Part shown: positions 43,640 through 51,878 of the stretch, in pieces
Numbering within the stretch: the stretch's first letter is position 1
Layout of the letters: every line of letters starts with the position of its first letter
Translations under genes and position numbers: made by a program
Notes under the pieces: generated by a model
What the model was told of the DNA's origin: nothing
The model's input: only the letters and a program-made list of their open reading frames with translations
Databases searched by the model: none
Assembly (NCBI GenBank): GCA_002405835.1
Contig: DHMO01000012.1
Span: 10,980 to 74,979, forward strand
DNA from: Lentisphaeria bacterium UBA4640
Lineage (GTDB): Bacteria; Verrucomicrobiota; Lentisphaeria; Victivallales; UBA1829
DNA: 64,000 bases
Direction: 5' to 3'

Positions 43640-45669
43640 TTTGTATTCTCCAGGTGAATGTTTCGGGTAAATTCATTTGCCGCAATTTCCAAAGGCTTGT
43701 GCAGCTGAAGATTGTCGGCTTTGAGGTTCTGAATCATAGAGTCTTCATTCCAGCCGAAGATATTGACTTTGCAGGTGTCGTTTTCTACGCGGATGTTCCG
43801 GAAGAGAACCCCGTCGACACTTCCGCAAACGGGATCGCTCTTGTAGGACGAGGGTTCTCCAAGCAGACGGAAGTCGATGAGGTTTTGCCATGCTTTCCCT
43901 TCGATATCGATATTCTCATACAGAACATTGTGGACGAGTTCATGGTCTGCGACATGAAGAGAGAAGGCGGAACGTCCGCCGAGAATCAGCGAGCTGTCGC
44001 GGAATGTGATGTTTTCCAGCAGATCCGCCTGCGAAGTGTAACCGATTTCAAATCCGTTTGCGCAGTCGTTCCACAGTATGCAGTTACGGAACATGAGGTT
44101 GCGTGAAATCATGCCGGCTGCGCGGCGGGTTTTGATTGCAACACAGTCGTCCATTGACTTGATGAAGCAATGTTCGGCAAGGAAATCGTTGACGGAACGC
44201 GGCTGGAGCCCGTCGTCGTTGATGACCCATGCGAGAATTTTGAAATTGCGTATTGTCATGTGTGCGGTTCCTGCGACGACGACCGCCCAGAATTCCGGAT
44301 CATAGAGCACGGGGCCGTCAATCAGAATATCAGTTCCCTGCCAGAAGAAACAAGTTCCCTCTTCGCCGCGGCTCTGCCAGTTTTCCCCTGTTTTGCGTTC
44401 CTGAAATGAAGCGTCTATGACACCATGCCCGGTGACTGCCGTGTGTTCACATTCTTCCGCGACGATTCCGCAGCGGAGCACTGCACCGCGGGAAAGGTGA
44501 TATGTCCGGTTGGATTGCAGATGCAGTTTTCCGCCTTCGAACTCATGGAGTCCCGGCGCGAAATCAAGGACCTCTTCGGATGCTCTTTCGAGCTCTTCGC
44601 GGGAGTGAAATCCGGGGGCAAGGGTACGGAGACTGCACCCGGAAAGCGGTTTTTCCATCGCATCGGCGAAAATATAGACCGTCGCCCGGGGAAGGACAGG
44701 TGAATCGTAATTGATTTCAAGACAGCCGTAGCGCGGCGTTTCGAGTGTCAGTTCCACACTGTTCCCCTGAATTGCGACGGGAACGGATTCGCGCATGGAT
44801 GGCCGGAACCGTGCATCTTTAACGGGAAAGCGGAACTCCAGGTGCAAATCCGTTTCACAGGCTGCATCAAAACTGAGCCAGCCCTCGCAGCCGCCGTTTT
44901 CATGCGGGAAGGTACTGTTGGAATCGGTGAAAACGGTTGCGATCGGGTGGAAAAAGTTTTTATGATGCTCGCGGATCCGGGCAGTGAATTCTGCTTTGGG
45001 GAGAGGAAGAACGGCGTTGAAGCGCAGTTTTGCCGGATCGGGGGTAAAATCAAGACGTTCCACGCGGGATACGCCCGGTTGATGCGGTTCTTCACATTGG
45101 CGGATCATGAGAATCGGACGGTGCAGATCATGTTTGAGATACGGATAGACGAAGAGCGCCCAGCCGAAGATTTCCATTTCGCTCATTCCTTTTGTATCGC
45201 GCGGATAGAGCTCCCAGATTGCGATATGCGGCATATCAGCGAATGTTTTGCCATTGATCGTGTTTTTACGGCGGATCAATTCGAGTGTGTAGGTTTCAAA
45301 TTTTGCCGTATAGCGGATTCGCAGGTCGGGCAGCCAACGCCAGTCTGAGATGCCGCTTTTCAGTTCCCAGCGCAAGTGAGGATCAATCCCGACGGTGAAT
45401 CCGCGCACCTCTGTTTCTGCAAAAAACAGATCAAGGAGATACAGCCCTTCCGCTTTGACAAGATGCCCGTCAGAATCCGCAATCAGGTCTTCATCAAGTC
45501 TCAGTTCAATGTGATTGAATCCTTCCTTTTCGAGCTTCGCAAGATCCGTGCGGAGGGCTTCTGCCGAATCCGGGAGAATATAGTCCGCCGGGATGAGTTG
45601 GAGGGGGCTGTAATCACCGCCGCACAGCAGCCCGTTTACAACCCGGAACGGGGTTGAGTGCATTTTCAT
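43636..45669 (-). CDS. two-part enzyme with GH28/GH49-like beta-helix
   Basis: A 677-aa protein with no signal peptide. Residues 1-300 are of a type I do not recognise: a helix-strand start (EALRTDLAKLEKEGFNHIELRLDED) and beta-rich remainder. From about 330 on it is a pectate-lyase-fold helix: HGVIDASF, WVINDDGLQPRS, KSMDDCVAIKT and CANGFEIGYTS sit where GH28 has NTD, DD and GHG motifs. The Asp residues are kept, the GHG is not, so a GH49-like or new activity is possible. Its ATG overlaps the aldolase stop (ATGA), and the SDR start overlaps its own stop. Confidence 0.65.
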   Translation of the reverse strand: MKMHSTPFRVVNGLLCGGDYSPLQLIPADYILPDSAEALRTDLAKLEKEGFNHIELRLDEDLIADSDGHLVKAEGLYLLDLFFAETEVRGFTVGIDPHLRWELKSGISDWRWLPDLRIRYTAKFETYTLELIRRKNTINGKTFADMPHIAIWELYPRDTKGMSEMEIFGWALFVYPYLKHDLHRPILMIRQCEEPHQPGVSRVERLDFTPDPAKLRFNAVLPLPKAEFTARIREHHKNFFHPIATVFTDSNSTFPHENGGCEGWLSFDAACETDLHLEFRFPVKDARFRPSMRESVPVAIQGNSVELTLETPRYGCLEINYDSPVLPRATVYIFADAMEKPLSGCSLRTLAPGFHSREELERASEEVLDFAPGLHEFEGGKLHLQSNRTYHLSRGAVLRCGIVAEECEHTAVTGHGVIDASFQERKTGENWQSRGEEGTCFFWQGTDILIDGPVLYDPEFWAVVVAGTAHMTIRNFKILAWVINDDGLQPRSVNDFLAEHCFIKSMDDCVAIKTRRAAGMISRNLMFRNCILWNDCANGFEIGYTSQADLLENITFRDSSLILGGRSAFSLHVADHELVHNVLYENIDIEGKAWQNLIDFRLLGEPSSYKSDPVCGSVDGVLFRNIRVENDTCKVNIFGWNEDSMIQNLKADNLQLHKPLEIAANEFTRNIHLENTK

Positions 45670-46568
45670 TTCACAAACTCCGTTTCGATCATCCGGTAAA
45701 GTTCGTCGAACAGCCGGTCGGCGACGGGATCGGCGACGTAACCCGGATGGCGGCAGTACGCGGAGGAGATGAATCCGCGGCGGCGCAGAATCTCTTTTTC
45801 ATAGTGAATAATCATTTCCACGTTCTGACGGATATGGTTGAGCAGGGCGTTGAGCTTGTCGTGCACGCGCTGCGCTTCAGCGTCGTTTCCCGCAAGAAGG
45901 GCGTCCCAGATTTTGCGATAGACGTCCGGCATGGAGGGACCCGGCATGACGCCGTATGCGCCCCGGCGGAATCCTTCGATCATCTGGAATCCGGCGTTGC
46001 CGACGAAGATTTTGCGGTCGGCGGGCAGCAGTTTCGAGAGCGCCGCAATGTAGGCTCCCGGCGGTTTGCACTCAATCTTGAAATACGCAAGATTCTGATG
46101 TTTGGCGGCGAGTCCGGCAAGAATTTCGGGCGCGATTGCAACCCCGGTCTGCTCCGGCGCGTACTGGAACATGACGGGGATTTTCACGCTCGAACAGACC
46201 GCGTCGATGTGTGCGAACAGCGCCGCTCCGCCGGGTTTGAGGAAGAACGGCGGAAGAACCATCATGCAGTCCGCGCCGGAGGCTTCGATGTGTTTTGCCC
46301 ACTTCACCGCGACTTCGGTTGAATGCCGTGTGTTGGAGATGATCGCGGGAACGCCGTTTGCATGGCAGACCCGGACGGTGCTTTCGATGAGCTGGCACTC
46401 CTCTTCGTAATCCATTTTGTAGTATTCGCCCGCGATTCCGAAGAGCGTGAGCGCCTGGGCGCCGCGTTTGATGAGTTCCGCGCAGCAGGATTCATATTCC
46501 TGACAGTCGACTTCGCCGTTTGCGTTGTAGACGGCGGGGGCAATCGGGCAGATTCCTTTGATTTCCAT
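45666..46568 (-). CDS. dihydrodipicolinate-synthase-family aldolase
   Basis: A 300-aa TIM-barrel aldolase of the DapA/NanA/KDG-aldolase family. Lys164 in AYFKIECK is the Schiff-base lysine and Tyr136 in FQYAPEQTG the catalytic tyrosine, at the positions of E. coli DapA K161/Y133. The LFGIAGEYYKM segment replaces the GTTGE of DapA, which argues against lysine biosynthesis. Beside an IlvD/Edd-type sugar-acid dehydratase it probably cleaves a 2-keto-3-deoxy sugar acid into pyruvate and an aldehyde. AAAGGA lies ahead of the start. Its stop overlaps the next start. Confidence 0.9.
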   Translation of the reverse strand: MEIKGICPIAPAVYNANGEVDCQEYESCCAELIKRGAQALTLFGIAGEYYKMDYEEECQLIESTVRVCHANGVPAIISNTRHSTEVAVKWAKHIEASGADCMMVLPPFFLKPGGAALFAHIDAVCSSVKIPVMFQYAPEQTGVAIAPEILAGLAAKHQNLAYFKIECKPPGAYIAALSKLLPADRKIFVGNAGFQMIEGFRRGAYGVMPGPSMPDVYRKIWDALLAGNDAEAQRVHDKLNALLNHIRQNVEMIIHYEKEILRRRGFISSAYCRHPGYVADPVADRLFDELYRMIETEFVK

Positions 46569-46586
46569 GATTCAGTTTCCTTTCTT

Positions 46587-48263
46587 TCAGAGGTAGGGGA
46601 AGTCGCAGCCTTTGTCGGCCTGCATGACGTTGTCGATGTAGTGACGCACAAATCCGCGCTCGAATTTTTCTTTCGGCTCGAATTTCGCCTCTTTCAGACG
46701 CGCTTCAATCTGCTCCGGCGTGAGTTCGACGTTGAGAATGCCGCGGTCGACGTCCATTTCGATGATGTCGCCGTTCCGCACCGCGCCGAGCGGTCCGCCG
46801 TCGCACGCTTCCGGGCAGACGTGGAGGACGACGGTTCCGAATGCGCCGCCGCTCATGCGGGAGTCGGTGATGCGGACATAATCGTTGATTCCGCGCTTGT
46901 GCATTTTCGGGGGAATCGGCATGTAGTTTCCGAATTCGGGCATTCCGGGTGCGCCTTTCGGACCGTAGCCGCGCAGAATGACCGCTTTGTTTTCATCCAT
47001 ATCGGATTCCGGGTCGAGCAGGTATTTTTCCGCTTCGGCGAGGGTGTCGAAGACGCGCGCCTCTCCGCGGAACTTCATGATGGAAGCCGCGGAACGTTTG
47101 ATCACCGCGCCGCGCGGCGCAAGATTGCCGTGAAGAACGGCGATTCCGCCTTCCGGTTTCAGCGGCTTGTCAAACGGGGCAATCACTTCCGGAAGATATG
47201 GTGTCTGCACATTTTTAAGATTTTCTTTCAAGGTCTTGCCGGTAACAGTCAGCACATCTGTGTGGAGCAGCGGTTCGAGTTCCTTCATGAGAGCCGGAAC
47301 GCCGCCCGCCTGATGGAATTCGATTCCGACCGTTCCCTTGCCGGATGGCTTGACGTCGACGAGTACGCGGGTGCGTTCGCTGATTTTCTGGAATTCGTCG
47401 AGTTTGAGTTCGATTCCCGCGCGTCGCGCGATTGCGGTGAGATGGATGATGAGGTTGGTGGAACCGCCGGAACTCATGAGCACGGTGATGCAGTTTTCGA
47501 TCGCTTCCCTGGTGACGATGTCGGTCGGTTTGATGTCGCGGCGGATGAGCTCCATGATCTGGCGTCCGGTCTCTTCCGCATAACGCATTTTTTCGGCGGA
47601 GACTGCGAGGGCGGAAGCGCTTCCGGGGAGGGAGAGTCCGAGCGATTCGGTGGCGCACTGCATGCTGTTCGCGGTTCCCATGATCGGACACGCTCCGACG
47701 CTTCCGTAGAGACAGCCTTCCGCCTGTTTGAGGTCGTCTTCGCCGAGTTCTCCGGCAAGATAACGGGTCCAGAGCTTGAAACTGTCGGTTCCGCAGGCGA
47801 GGGATTCGCCCTTGTAGTTTCCGGGGAGCATGGGGCCGCCGGGGAGGAAGATCATCGGTTTGTTTGCGGAAACAGCCGCCATGAGCTGCGCGGGAACGTT
47901 TTTGTCGCACGAGCCGAGAAGGATCACGCCGTCGAACGGGTGACGCGCAATCAGCTCTTCGGTGGTGATGGAGAGGAGGTTGCGGTAGATCAGGCTTGAA
48001 ATGTCGAAAAAGACTTCGCAGATCGACATCGTGTTGACTTCGAGCGGGAATCCGCCTGCGGCCCAGACTCCGCGCTTGACGGCGTCGGCAAGCTGACGGA
48101 AGTTGTAGTGTCCCGGGTTGGTTTCCGCCCAGGTGTTGACGATTCCGACGATGGGTTTTTCGAGGTCGGCGTCCGTGTAGCCCATGGATTTGATGAGGGC
48201 GCGGCGGAGCAGACACTGGCGCGTACCCGGTTTGAGCCAGGTTTTCGAACTGGAGTTCTGCAT
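46587..48263 (-). CDS. IlvD/Edd-family sugar-acid dehydratase
   Basis: A 558-aa iron-sulfur dehydratase. Cys119 in LLGSCDKNVPAQ and Cys192 in GACPIMGTANSM are cluster ligands, with Cys82 in NTMSICEV a likely third. NLAPRGAVIK and ITDSRMSGGAFGTVVLH are family signatures. The operon context (regulator, aldolase, SDR, glycosidases) places it with arabinonate/xylonate/galactonate-type dehydratases rather than with IlvD of valine synthesis, turning an aldonate into a 2-keto-3-deoxy acid. AAGGAT precedes the start, 15 bp after the regulator gene. Confidence 0.92.
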   Translation of the reverse strand: MQNSSSKTWLKPGTRQCLLRRALIKSMGYTDADLEKPIVGIVNTWAETNPGHYNFRQLADAVKRGVWAAGGFPLEVNTMSICEVFFDISSLIYRNLLSITTEELIARHPFDGVILLGSCDKNVPAQLMAAVSANKPMIFLPGGPMLPGNYKGESLACGTDSFKLWTRYLAGELGEDDLKQAEGCLYGSVGACPIMGTANSMQCATESLGLSLPGSASALAVSAEKMRYAEETGRQIMELIRRDIKPTDIVTREAIENCITVLMSSGGSTNLIIHLTAIARRAGIELKLDEFQKISERTRVLVDVKPSGKGTVGIEFHQAGGVPALMKELEPLLHTDVLTVTGKTLKENLKNVQTPYLPEVIAPFDKPLKPEGGIAVLHGNLAPRGAVIKRSAASIMKFRGEARVFDTLAEAEKYLLDPESDMDENKAVILRGYGPKGAPGMPEFGNYMPIPPKMHKRGINDYVRITDSRMSGGAFGTVVLHVCPEACDGGPLGAVRNGDIIEMDVDRGILNVELTPEQIEARLKEAKFEPKEKFERGFVRHYIDNVMQADKGCDFPYL

Positions 48264-48278
48264 GTTCTGATCCTTATT

Positions 48279-49313
48279 TTAAGGTGTTGTCTGAATGAGT
48301 TTCGAGGTGAGTTTACGCACGGTGAAGCCGAATTCCGGGTTCTCGATCTGCCGGATCAGAAGTGCGGCGGCTTCGCGTCCGAGTTCTTCCATCGGCGGTT
48401 CGACGGTCAGGAGCGGATGCGGCAGAAACGCGGTCAGAAGCGAATGGTCGAACCCTGAAATGTGCAGATGCGGAATATTGATTCCGCGTGTCTGGAATGC
48501 GCGGATCAGCACGCCTGCGCAGAAGTCGTTGAGACAGCACACCGCGTCCGGGGCTTTCTCAGGCGTGCGGAAAAGTTCGTAAAACGTCTCCGTTTCCTTT
48601 TCGGAATTCTGATTGGAGATGAACCATTCCGGATGCGGAATCAGACGGCATTTTTTGAGTCCTTCGAGGAAGCCGAGGGTACGTTCCTTTGCCGCGAGCG
48701 GGTTGACGGCGCCGGCTCCGAAAAGCGCAAATCTGCGGCACCCTTCCTTGTAGAAATCGCGAACGATGCCCGTCATGCTTCCCGCATTTTCGAATGTGAG
48801 CAGATTCCCTTTGATGCCGTCGGGCATGCGGATGAGGAACAGAACCGGAATTCCGCACTCTTCCAGCTGGCGATAGGCGTTGAGATACGCAATTCCGGGG
48901 TCTGCGTAGAGAACGATTCCGGCGGGTTTCCGTGCGATGGCGGTGGCGATGATGCGCTCCTGTCCGGCGGCGTCGCCCGCGAGCGGAATGATGGATGGCA
49001 GATAATTTGCCGTGCTTGCCGCAAGACTGAATGTTTTGAGGCTGTCGGCGAAAAAGACAATGTCGTGGCAGAGGAAAACGAGTTCTTTCGCGATGACTTT
49101 TGAGCTTCCCGCGACGACGCTTCCGATGCCGTTCTGTTTGACGATAATGCCGCGTACGGCGAGTTCCGCGAGCGCTCTGCGCAGAGTCGGTTTGCTGACG
49201 CCGAACTTCTCGGCGAGTTCCTGTTCCGATGGAAGTTTCGCTCCTTCGGGCAGGAATCCGAGCTGTTTTTCGAGTTTCCCGAGCAGAGCCTTGTAAATAT
49301 TTCCGCGAGCCAT
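48279..49313 (-). CDS. GntR-type DNA-binding domain fused to LacI-type effector domain
   Basis: A 344-aa hybrid regulator of the AraR type. Residues of about 1-72 form a GntR winged helix (PEGAKLPSEQELAEKFGVSKPTLRRALAELAVRGII). Residues 75-344 form a periplasmic-binding-like domain (ELVFLCHDIVFF, AVCCLNDFCAGVLIRAF, HISGFDHSLLTAF, LTVEPPMEELG). It is the first gene of an eight-gene operon and should repress it until its sugar binds. Promoter on the minus strand: TTGCAT (49361-49366), 17 bp, TATACT (49338-49343). Confidence 0.92.
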   Translation of the reverse strand: MARGNIYKALLGKLEKQLGFLPEGAKLPSEQELAEKFGVSKPTLRRALAELAVRGIIVKQNGIGSVVAGSSKVIAKELVFLCHDIVFFADSLKTFSLAASTANYLPSIIPLAGDAAGQERIIATAIARKPAGIVLYADPGIAYLNAYRQLEECGIPVLFLIRMPDGIKGNLLTFENAGSMTGIVRDFYKEGCRRFALFGAGAVNPLAAKERTLGFLEGLKKCRLIPHPEWFISNQNSEKETETFYELFRTPEKAPDAVCCLNDFCAGVLIRAFQTRGINIPHLHISGFDHSLLTAFLPHPLLTVEPPMEELGREAAALLIRQIENPEFGFTVRKLTSKLIQTTP

Positions 49314-49337
49314 GATTTGCTCCTTGTTTTTTGAAAT

Positions 49338-49366
49338 AGTATAACCGCTCTTTTCTGAAAATGCAA
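49338..49366 (-). promoter_or_regulatory. promoter of the eight-gene utilisation operon
   Basis: Minus strand TTGCAT, 17-bp spacer, TATACT, 25 bp before the GntR-LacI start codon. All eight genes down to 36884 are spaced by 33 bp or less, or overlap, so this may drive about 12.4 kb. Confidence 0.6.
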
Positions 49367-49493
49367 GTTTAAAAATGCAGAAAAATAAAAATTATTTTAA
49401 TGGTTAGTGATTTCTCTGTTCTTCCAGCGTGCAGGCAGAGGATGTTCAGGCTTTGAAATTTTTAGCGGCAGTTTCTTCCGGACTGCACCGCTC

Positions 49494-49823
49494 TTAAACG
49501 AACACAAACTGCACGAGCAGCATGTACAGAACGGTGCCGACTATGATGGAAAGCAGCGGATTGCGGAATTTCAGATGCAGCAGAACAACCGTAACGGAGG
49601 CCAGCAATTCCGGAAGCGCAAACGGGGCTTGAAGCGGATTCACCGATTTGAAGCAATAAACCACCAGCATCGCAATCGCCCCGGGCGAGACGACGCGGCC
49701 AAGATAAAGCACAATCTCCGGAGGCTTGCGGCCGCCGAACAGAATGAACGGAAACGCCCGCAGAAGAATCGTCACGGCGGACATCACTATGACCGCCCAG
49801 AAAAGATACCACGCGCCGCTCAT
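49494..49823 (-). CDS. azlD: AzlD-family branched-chain amino-acid export subunit
   Basis: A 109-aa protein with three to four hydrophobic segments (LFWAVIVMSAVTILLRAFPFILF, VVSPGAIAMLVVY, LLASVTVVLLHL, IVGTVLYMLLVQ). LLRAFPFILFGG is typical of AzlD. Together with AzlC it forms an inner-membrane exporter for branched-chain amino acids and analogues. The start overlaps the azlC stop (ATGA), as usual for the pair. About 170 bp after its stop hold no gene. Confidence 0.92.
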   Translation of the reverse strand: MSGAWYLFWAVIVMSAVTILLRAFPFILFGGRKPPEIVLYLGRVVSPGAIAMLVVYCFKSVNPLQAPFALPELLASVTVVLLHLKFRNPLLSIIVGTVLYMLLVQFVFV

Positions 49824-50518
49824 GCCGCAGCCTCCTTTTCATCCAGGCGCCTGCGGAGAAGCAGGAATCCTGTCAGCATCAGAATCATTGCGGGAATCAG
49901 CATGTTGTCCGCACCGAAAATGATGCGGCAGAGGAGCGTTGCCCCGCCGCCGATCAGAGAGGGAATGCGGTTGCGCTTGTCCAGACACTGATCCGTCAGA
50001 ATCACCAGGAAGAGCGCCGTCATGGCAAAGTCGATTCCCTTTTTGTTGAATGTCATCCAGTGTCCCGCGATGCTGCCGACCAGACAGCCGGTGATCCAGT
50101 AGCAGTGATCGAGCATGGCGATTGCAAGACAGTACGCCGTCGAATCTTCGCCTTCCGGAACCTTGTTTTCGACCTGGAGCGCGTAGGTCTCATCCGTCAG
50201 CGCGGTAATCATGTAGAGTTTCTTCCAGCCTTTGCCTTCAAAACGTTCGATCAGCGCGAAGCCGTACATGGCGTAGCGGATGTTGATGAAGAGGGTCAGC
50301 AGGGCGACTTTGAGCAGGGGAAGTCCCGCGTTCAGGATGTCGACTGCGGCAAACTGCATGCTTCCGGAGTAGATGGTTACGCTCATCAGCAGACTCCAGA
50401 ACGCGCCGAGTCCGGCATTGGCGTCGAGCAGAATGCCGAATGCACAGCCCATCGCGAGGTATCCCGCGAGGACAGGCAGCGAGGCAATGAATGCGGCTTT
50501 GAATACTTTTTTCGTCAT
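49820..50518 (-). CDS. azlC: AzlC-family branched-chain amino-acid exporter
   Basis: A 232-aa membrane protein with several transmembrane helices. LAGYLAMGCAFGILLDANAG, FWSLLMSVTIYSGSMQFAAV and FINIRYAMYGF are AzlC hallmarks. It is the large exporter subunit paired with AzlD. It lies 12 bp after the 5'-nucleotidase gene with no clear ribosome site, so it is probably read by coupling from that gene. The ilvB leader lies on the other side of the nucleotidase, so synthesis and export of branched-chain amino acids neighbour each other. Confidence 0.93.
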   Translation of the reverse strand: MTKKVFKAAFIASLPVLAGYLAMGCAFGILLDANAGLGAFWSLLMSVTIYSGSMQFAAVDILNAGLPLLKVALLTLFINIRYAMYGFALIERFEGKGWKKLYMITALTDETYALQVENKVPEGEDSTAYCLAIAMLDHCYWITGCLVGSIAGHWMTFNKKGIDFAMTALFLVILTDQCLDKRNRIPSLIGGGATLLCRIIFGADNMLIPAMILMLTGFLLLRRRLDEKEAAA

Positions 50519-50530
50519 GGGAAAATAGGG

Positions 50531-51460
50531 TCAGTTCGCTCTTCCGCCGTTGATCGGGATGTAGACCGACGGCGTGTAATGGCTTGCCGACGTCAGGTGC
50601 GGATCGACCTGATCATCGAAGAAAATGTGCGGTTTCAGAATCGCGAGAATGCGTCCCTTGTCCATTCCTCCGAGGAAGAAGGTCTGGTCGACCTTGATGT
50701 TCCATGCGCGGAGGGTGGTGACGACGCGTTCCTGTGCGGGCGCGGAGCGGGCTGTGACGATTGCTGTTTTGAGGTGGCGCTTGTAGCCCGGTTCGTTCTG
50801 TTCGCGTTCGTCTTCCAGGTCGCGGAGCTTGGCGAGCTTTGCGAAGAGGTCGGCGAGGGGACCGGGGGAGTGCGGAATTGCGGCGCGCGCTTTTTCGGTT
50901 TCGTAAAAGCGGTCGATTCCGGCGTTCTTGTAGACATATTCCGCGCTGTCGTCGGCGATGACGCCGTCAAAGTCGAAGGAGATGCGGAGTTCCTCGTCGT
51001 TCTCGTCGTCTTCCGCGGTGCTGGCGAGGACCTGTCCGGCGGCATATCCCTCGATATTCGCCTGTTTGACGTCCGCTGCGTTTGCTGAGAGAAACAGGGA
51101 AACATTGTACGCGGGAATGTATTTGAACGGGGAATCGCCGGTTGTGAATGCTGCGCGCGTAATGTTGAGATTGTAATGCTGAATGGAGTTGAAGACCCGT
51201 TGTCCGGTGTCAGGGTCGTTGTGGCTGAGCAGGACGACTTCGACCGGTTGGCTGTCGGGATAATACTTGTTCATGGCGAGCAGGCGTTTGATGAACGGGA
51301 ACGCCACGCCTTTCCGGAAGATGTCGTGCTGGTGTTCCAGCTGATAGGCGCGGTATGCGGCAAGACCTTTTTCGCGGAACACGGCGTCCGCCTCATCGAG
51401 TTCAAAGAGCGCGCTGGAGGCGACTCCGATCACCAGTTTGTCTTCTATTCTGAATGCCAT
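50531..51460 (-). CDS. cytosolic 5'-nucleotidase (NT5C1-like family)
   Basis: A 309-aa soluble protein. ISFDFDGVIADD carries the DxD nucleophile motif of haloacid-dehalogenase-type phosphatases, and VVLLSHNDPDTGQRVFNSI, SLFLSANAADVKQA and HIFFDDQVDPHL are typical of the family related to animal cytosolic 5'-nucleotidase 1. It probably dephosphorylates nucleoside monophosphates. AAGGA precedes the start. Promoter on the minus strand: TTGTTT, 16 bp, TATAGT (near 51487-51515). azlC and azlD follow in the same direction. Confidence 0.85.
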   Translation of the reverse strand: MAFRIEDKLVIGVASSALFELDEADAVFREKGLAAYRAYQLEHQHDIFRKGVAFPFIKRLLAMNKYYPDSQPVEVVLLSHNDPDTGQRVFNSIQHYNLNITRAAFTTGDSPFKYIPAYNVSLFLSANAADVKQANIEGYAAGQVLASTAEDDENDEELRISFDFDGVIADDSAEYVYKNAGIDRFYETEKARAAIPHSPGPLADLFAKLAKLRDLEDEREQNEPGYKRHLKTAIVTARSAPAQERVVTTLRAWNIKVDQTFFLGGMDKGRILAILKPHIFFDDQVDPHLTSASHYTPSVYIPINGGRAN

Positions 51461-51553
51461 TTCTGAATCCTTCTGAAAATCCTGATACTATATCATAGGA
51501 ATACAGAAAAACAAGAAAAATTCTTCTTTTTCAGAAATTTTTTGCGGGAAAAC

Positions 51554-51581
51554 TTTAAAAAATAAAAAAAGGCGGTATATT
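51554..51581 (+). promoter_or_regulatory. probable promoter of the ilvB leader transcript
   Basis: TTTAAA (51554-51559), 16 bp, TATATT (51576-51581). The -35 box is weak. A transcript starting about 7 bp downstream would carry a leader of some 340 nt before ilvB. Confidence 0.4.
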
Positions 51582-51614
51582 ATACGGCAATATAACAAAA
51601 AGGCGGTACAAGAG

Positions 51615-51683
51615 ATGACCTGCGGAAAAATTTGGGTTCTTGCGAAAAAAGTCTCTGTTATCAGCCCGGTCGCGCTGTATTGA
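51615..51683 (+). CDS. ilvB leader peptide 1
   Basis: A 22-codon open frame (ATG 51615, TGA 51681-51683) with AAGGCGG 8 bp ahead. The peptide is rich in Val, Leu and Ile and ends ISPVALY-stop. The last codons form the 5' arm of a 10-bp hairpin and the stop codon lies in its loop. A second peptide 153 bp downstream ends IRPVALF-stop; the shared part differs mainly by synonymous changes (ATC/ATT, GCG/GCA) and a Tyr/Phe swap. Translation of this frame probably senses branched-chain amino-acid supply, or the peptide stalls the ribosome. Confidence 0.65.
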   Translation: MTCGKIWVLAKKVSVISPVALY

Positions 51684-51720
51684 TCTCGACTGCGGCCGGG
51701 CGGAATGCGCAGAATGCGCC
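51664..51720 (+). ncRNA. structured leader element, copy 1
   Basis: GCCCGGTCGC (51664-51673) pairs with GCGGCCGGGC (51692-51701), ten pairs with one G-U, around an 18-nt loop containing the peptide stop codon and TGATCTCGAC. A small hairpin follows: GCGCA-GAA-TGCGC (51707-51719). Copy 2 has the same stem, the same loop length and a small hairpin with a compensating C-G to U-A change. Confidence 0.65.
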
Positions 51721-51767
51721 TGACGAGATTGAAGAGAGAATTTTTTCGGAAGACTTAAGGAAACAGT

Positions 51768-51839
51768 ATGAAGGCATTTGACAAAACATTGCGGCAGCTT
51801 GAGCTCCGGACGCTTATTCGCCCGGTCGCACTGTTCTGA
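51768..51839 (+). CDS. ilvB leader peptide 2
   Basis: A 23-codon open frame (ATG 51768, TGA 51837-51839) with AAGGA 7 bp ahead. The peptide is Leu-rich (LRQLELRTLIRP) and ends IRPVALF-stop, matching the end of leader peptide 1 while its first half is unrelated. The retained end, the altered start and the overlap with the hairpin show that selection acts on the last seven residues, on the RNA, or on both. Confidence 0.65.
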   Translation: MKAFDKTLRQLELRTLIRPVALF

Positions 51840-51878
51840 TCTCGACCGCGGCCGGGCAAATCGCGTGCAGAATGCACC
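51820..51878 (+). ncRNA. structured leader element, copy 2
   Basis: GCCCGGTCGC (51820-51829) and GCGGCCGGGC (51848-51857) with an 18-nt loop carrying CTG, the stop codon and TGATCTCGAC, as in copy 1. The small hairpin is GTGCA-GAA-TGCAC (51865-51877). Relative to copy 1 one base changed on each side of the stem and pairing is kept. No T-tract follows, so it is not an intrinsic terminator. Confidence 0.65.

Noticed and set aside
46587..48263. Assignment as IlvD of branched-chain amino-acid synthesis
   Set aside because: It lies in a glycan-utilisation operon with a sugar-responsive regulator and an aldolase, and not with ilvB, so a sugar-acid dehydratase is the better reading.
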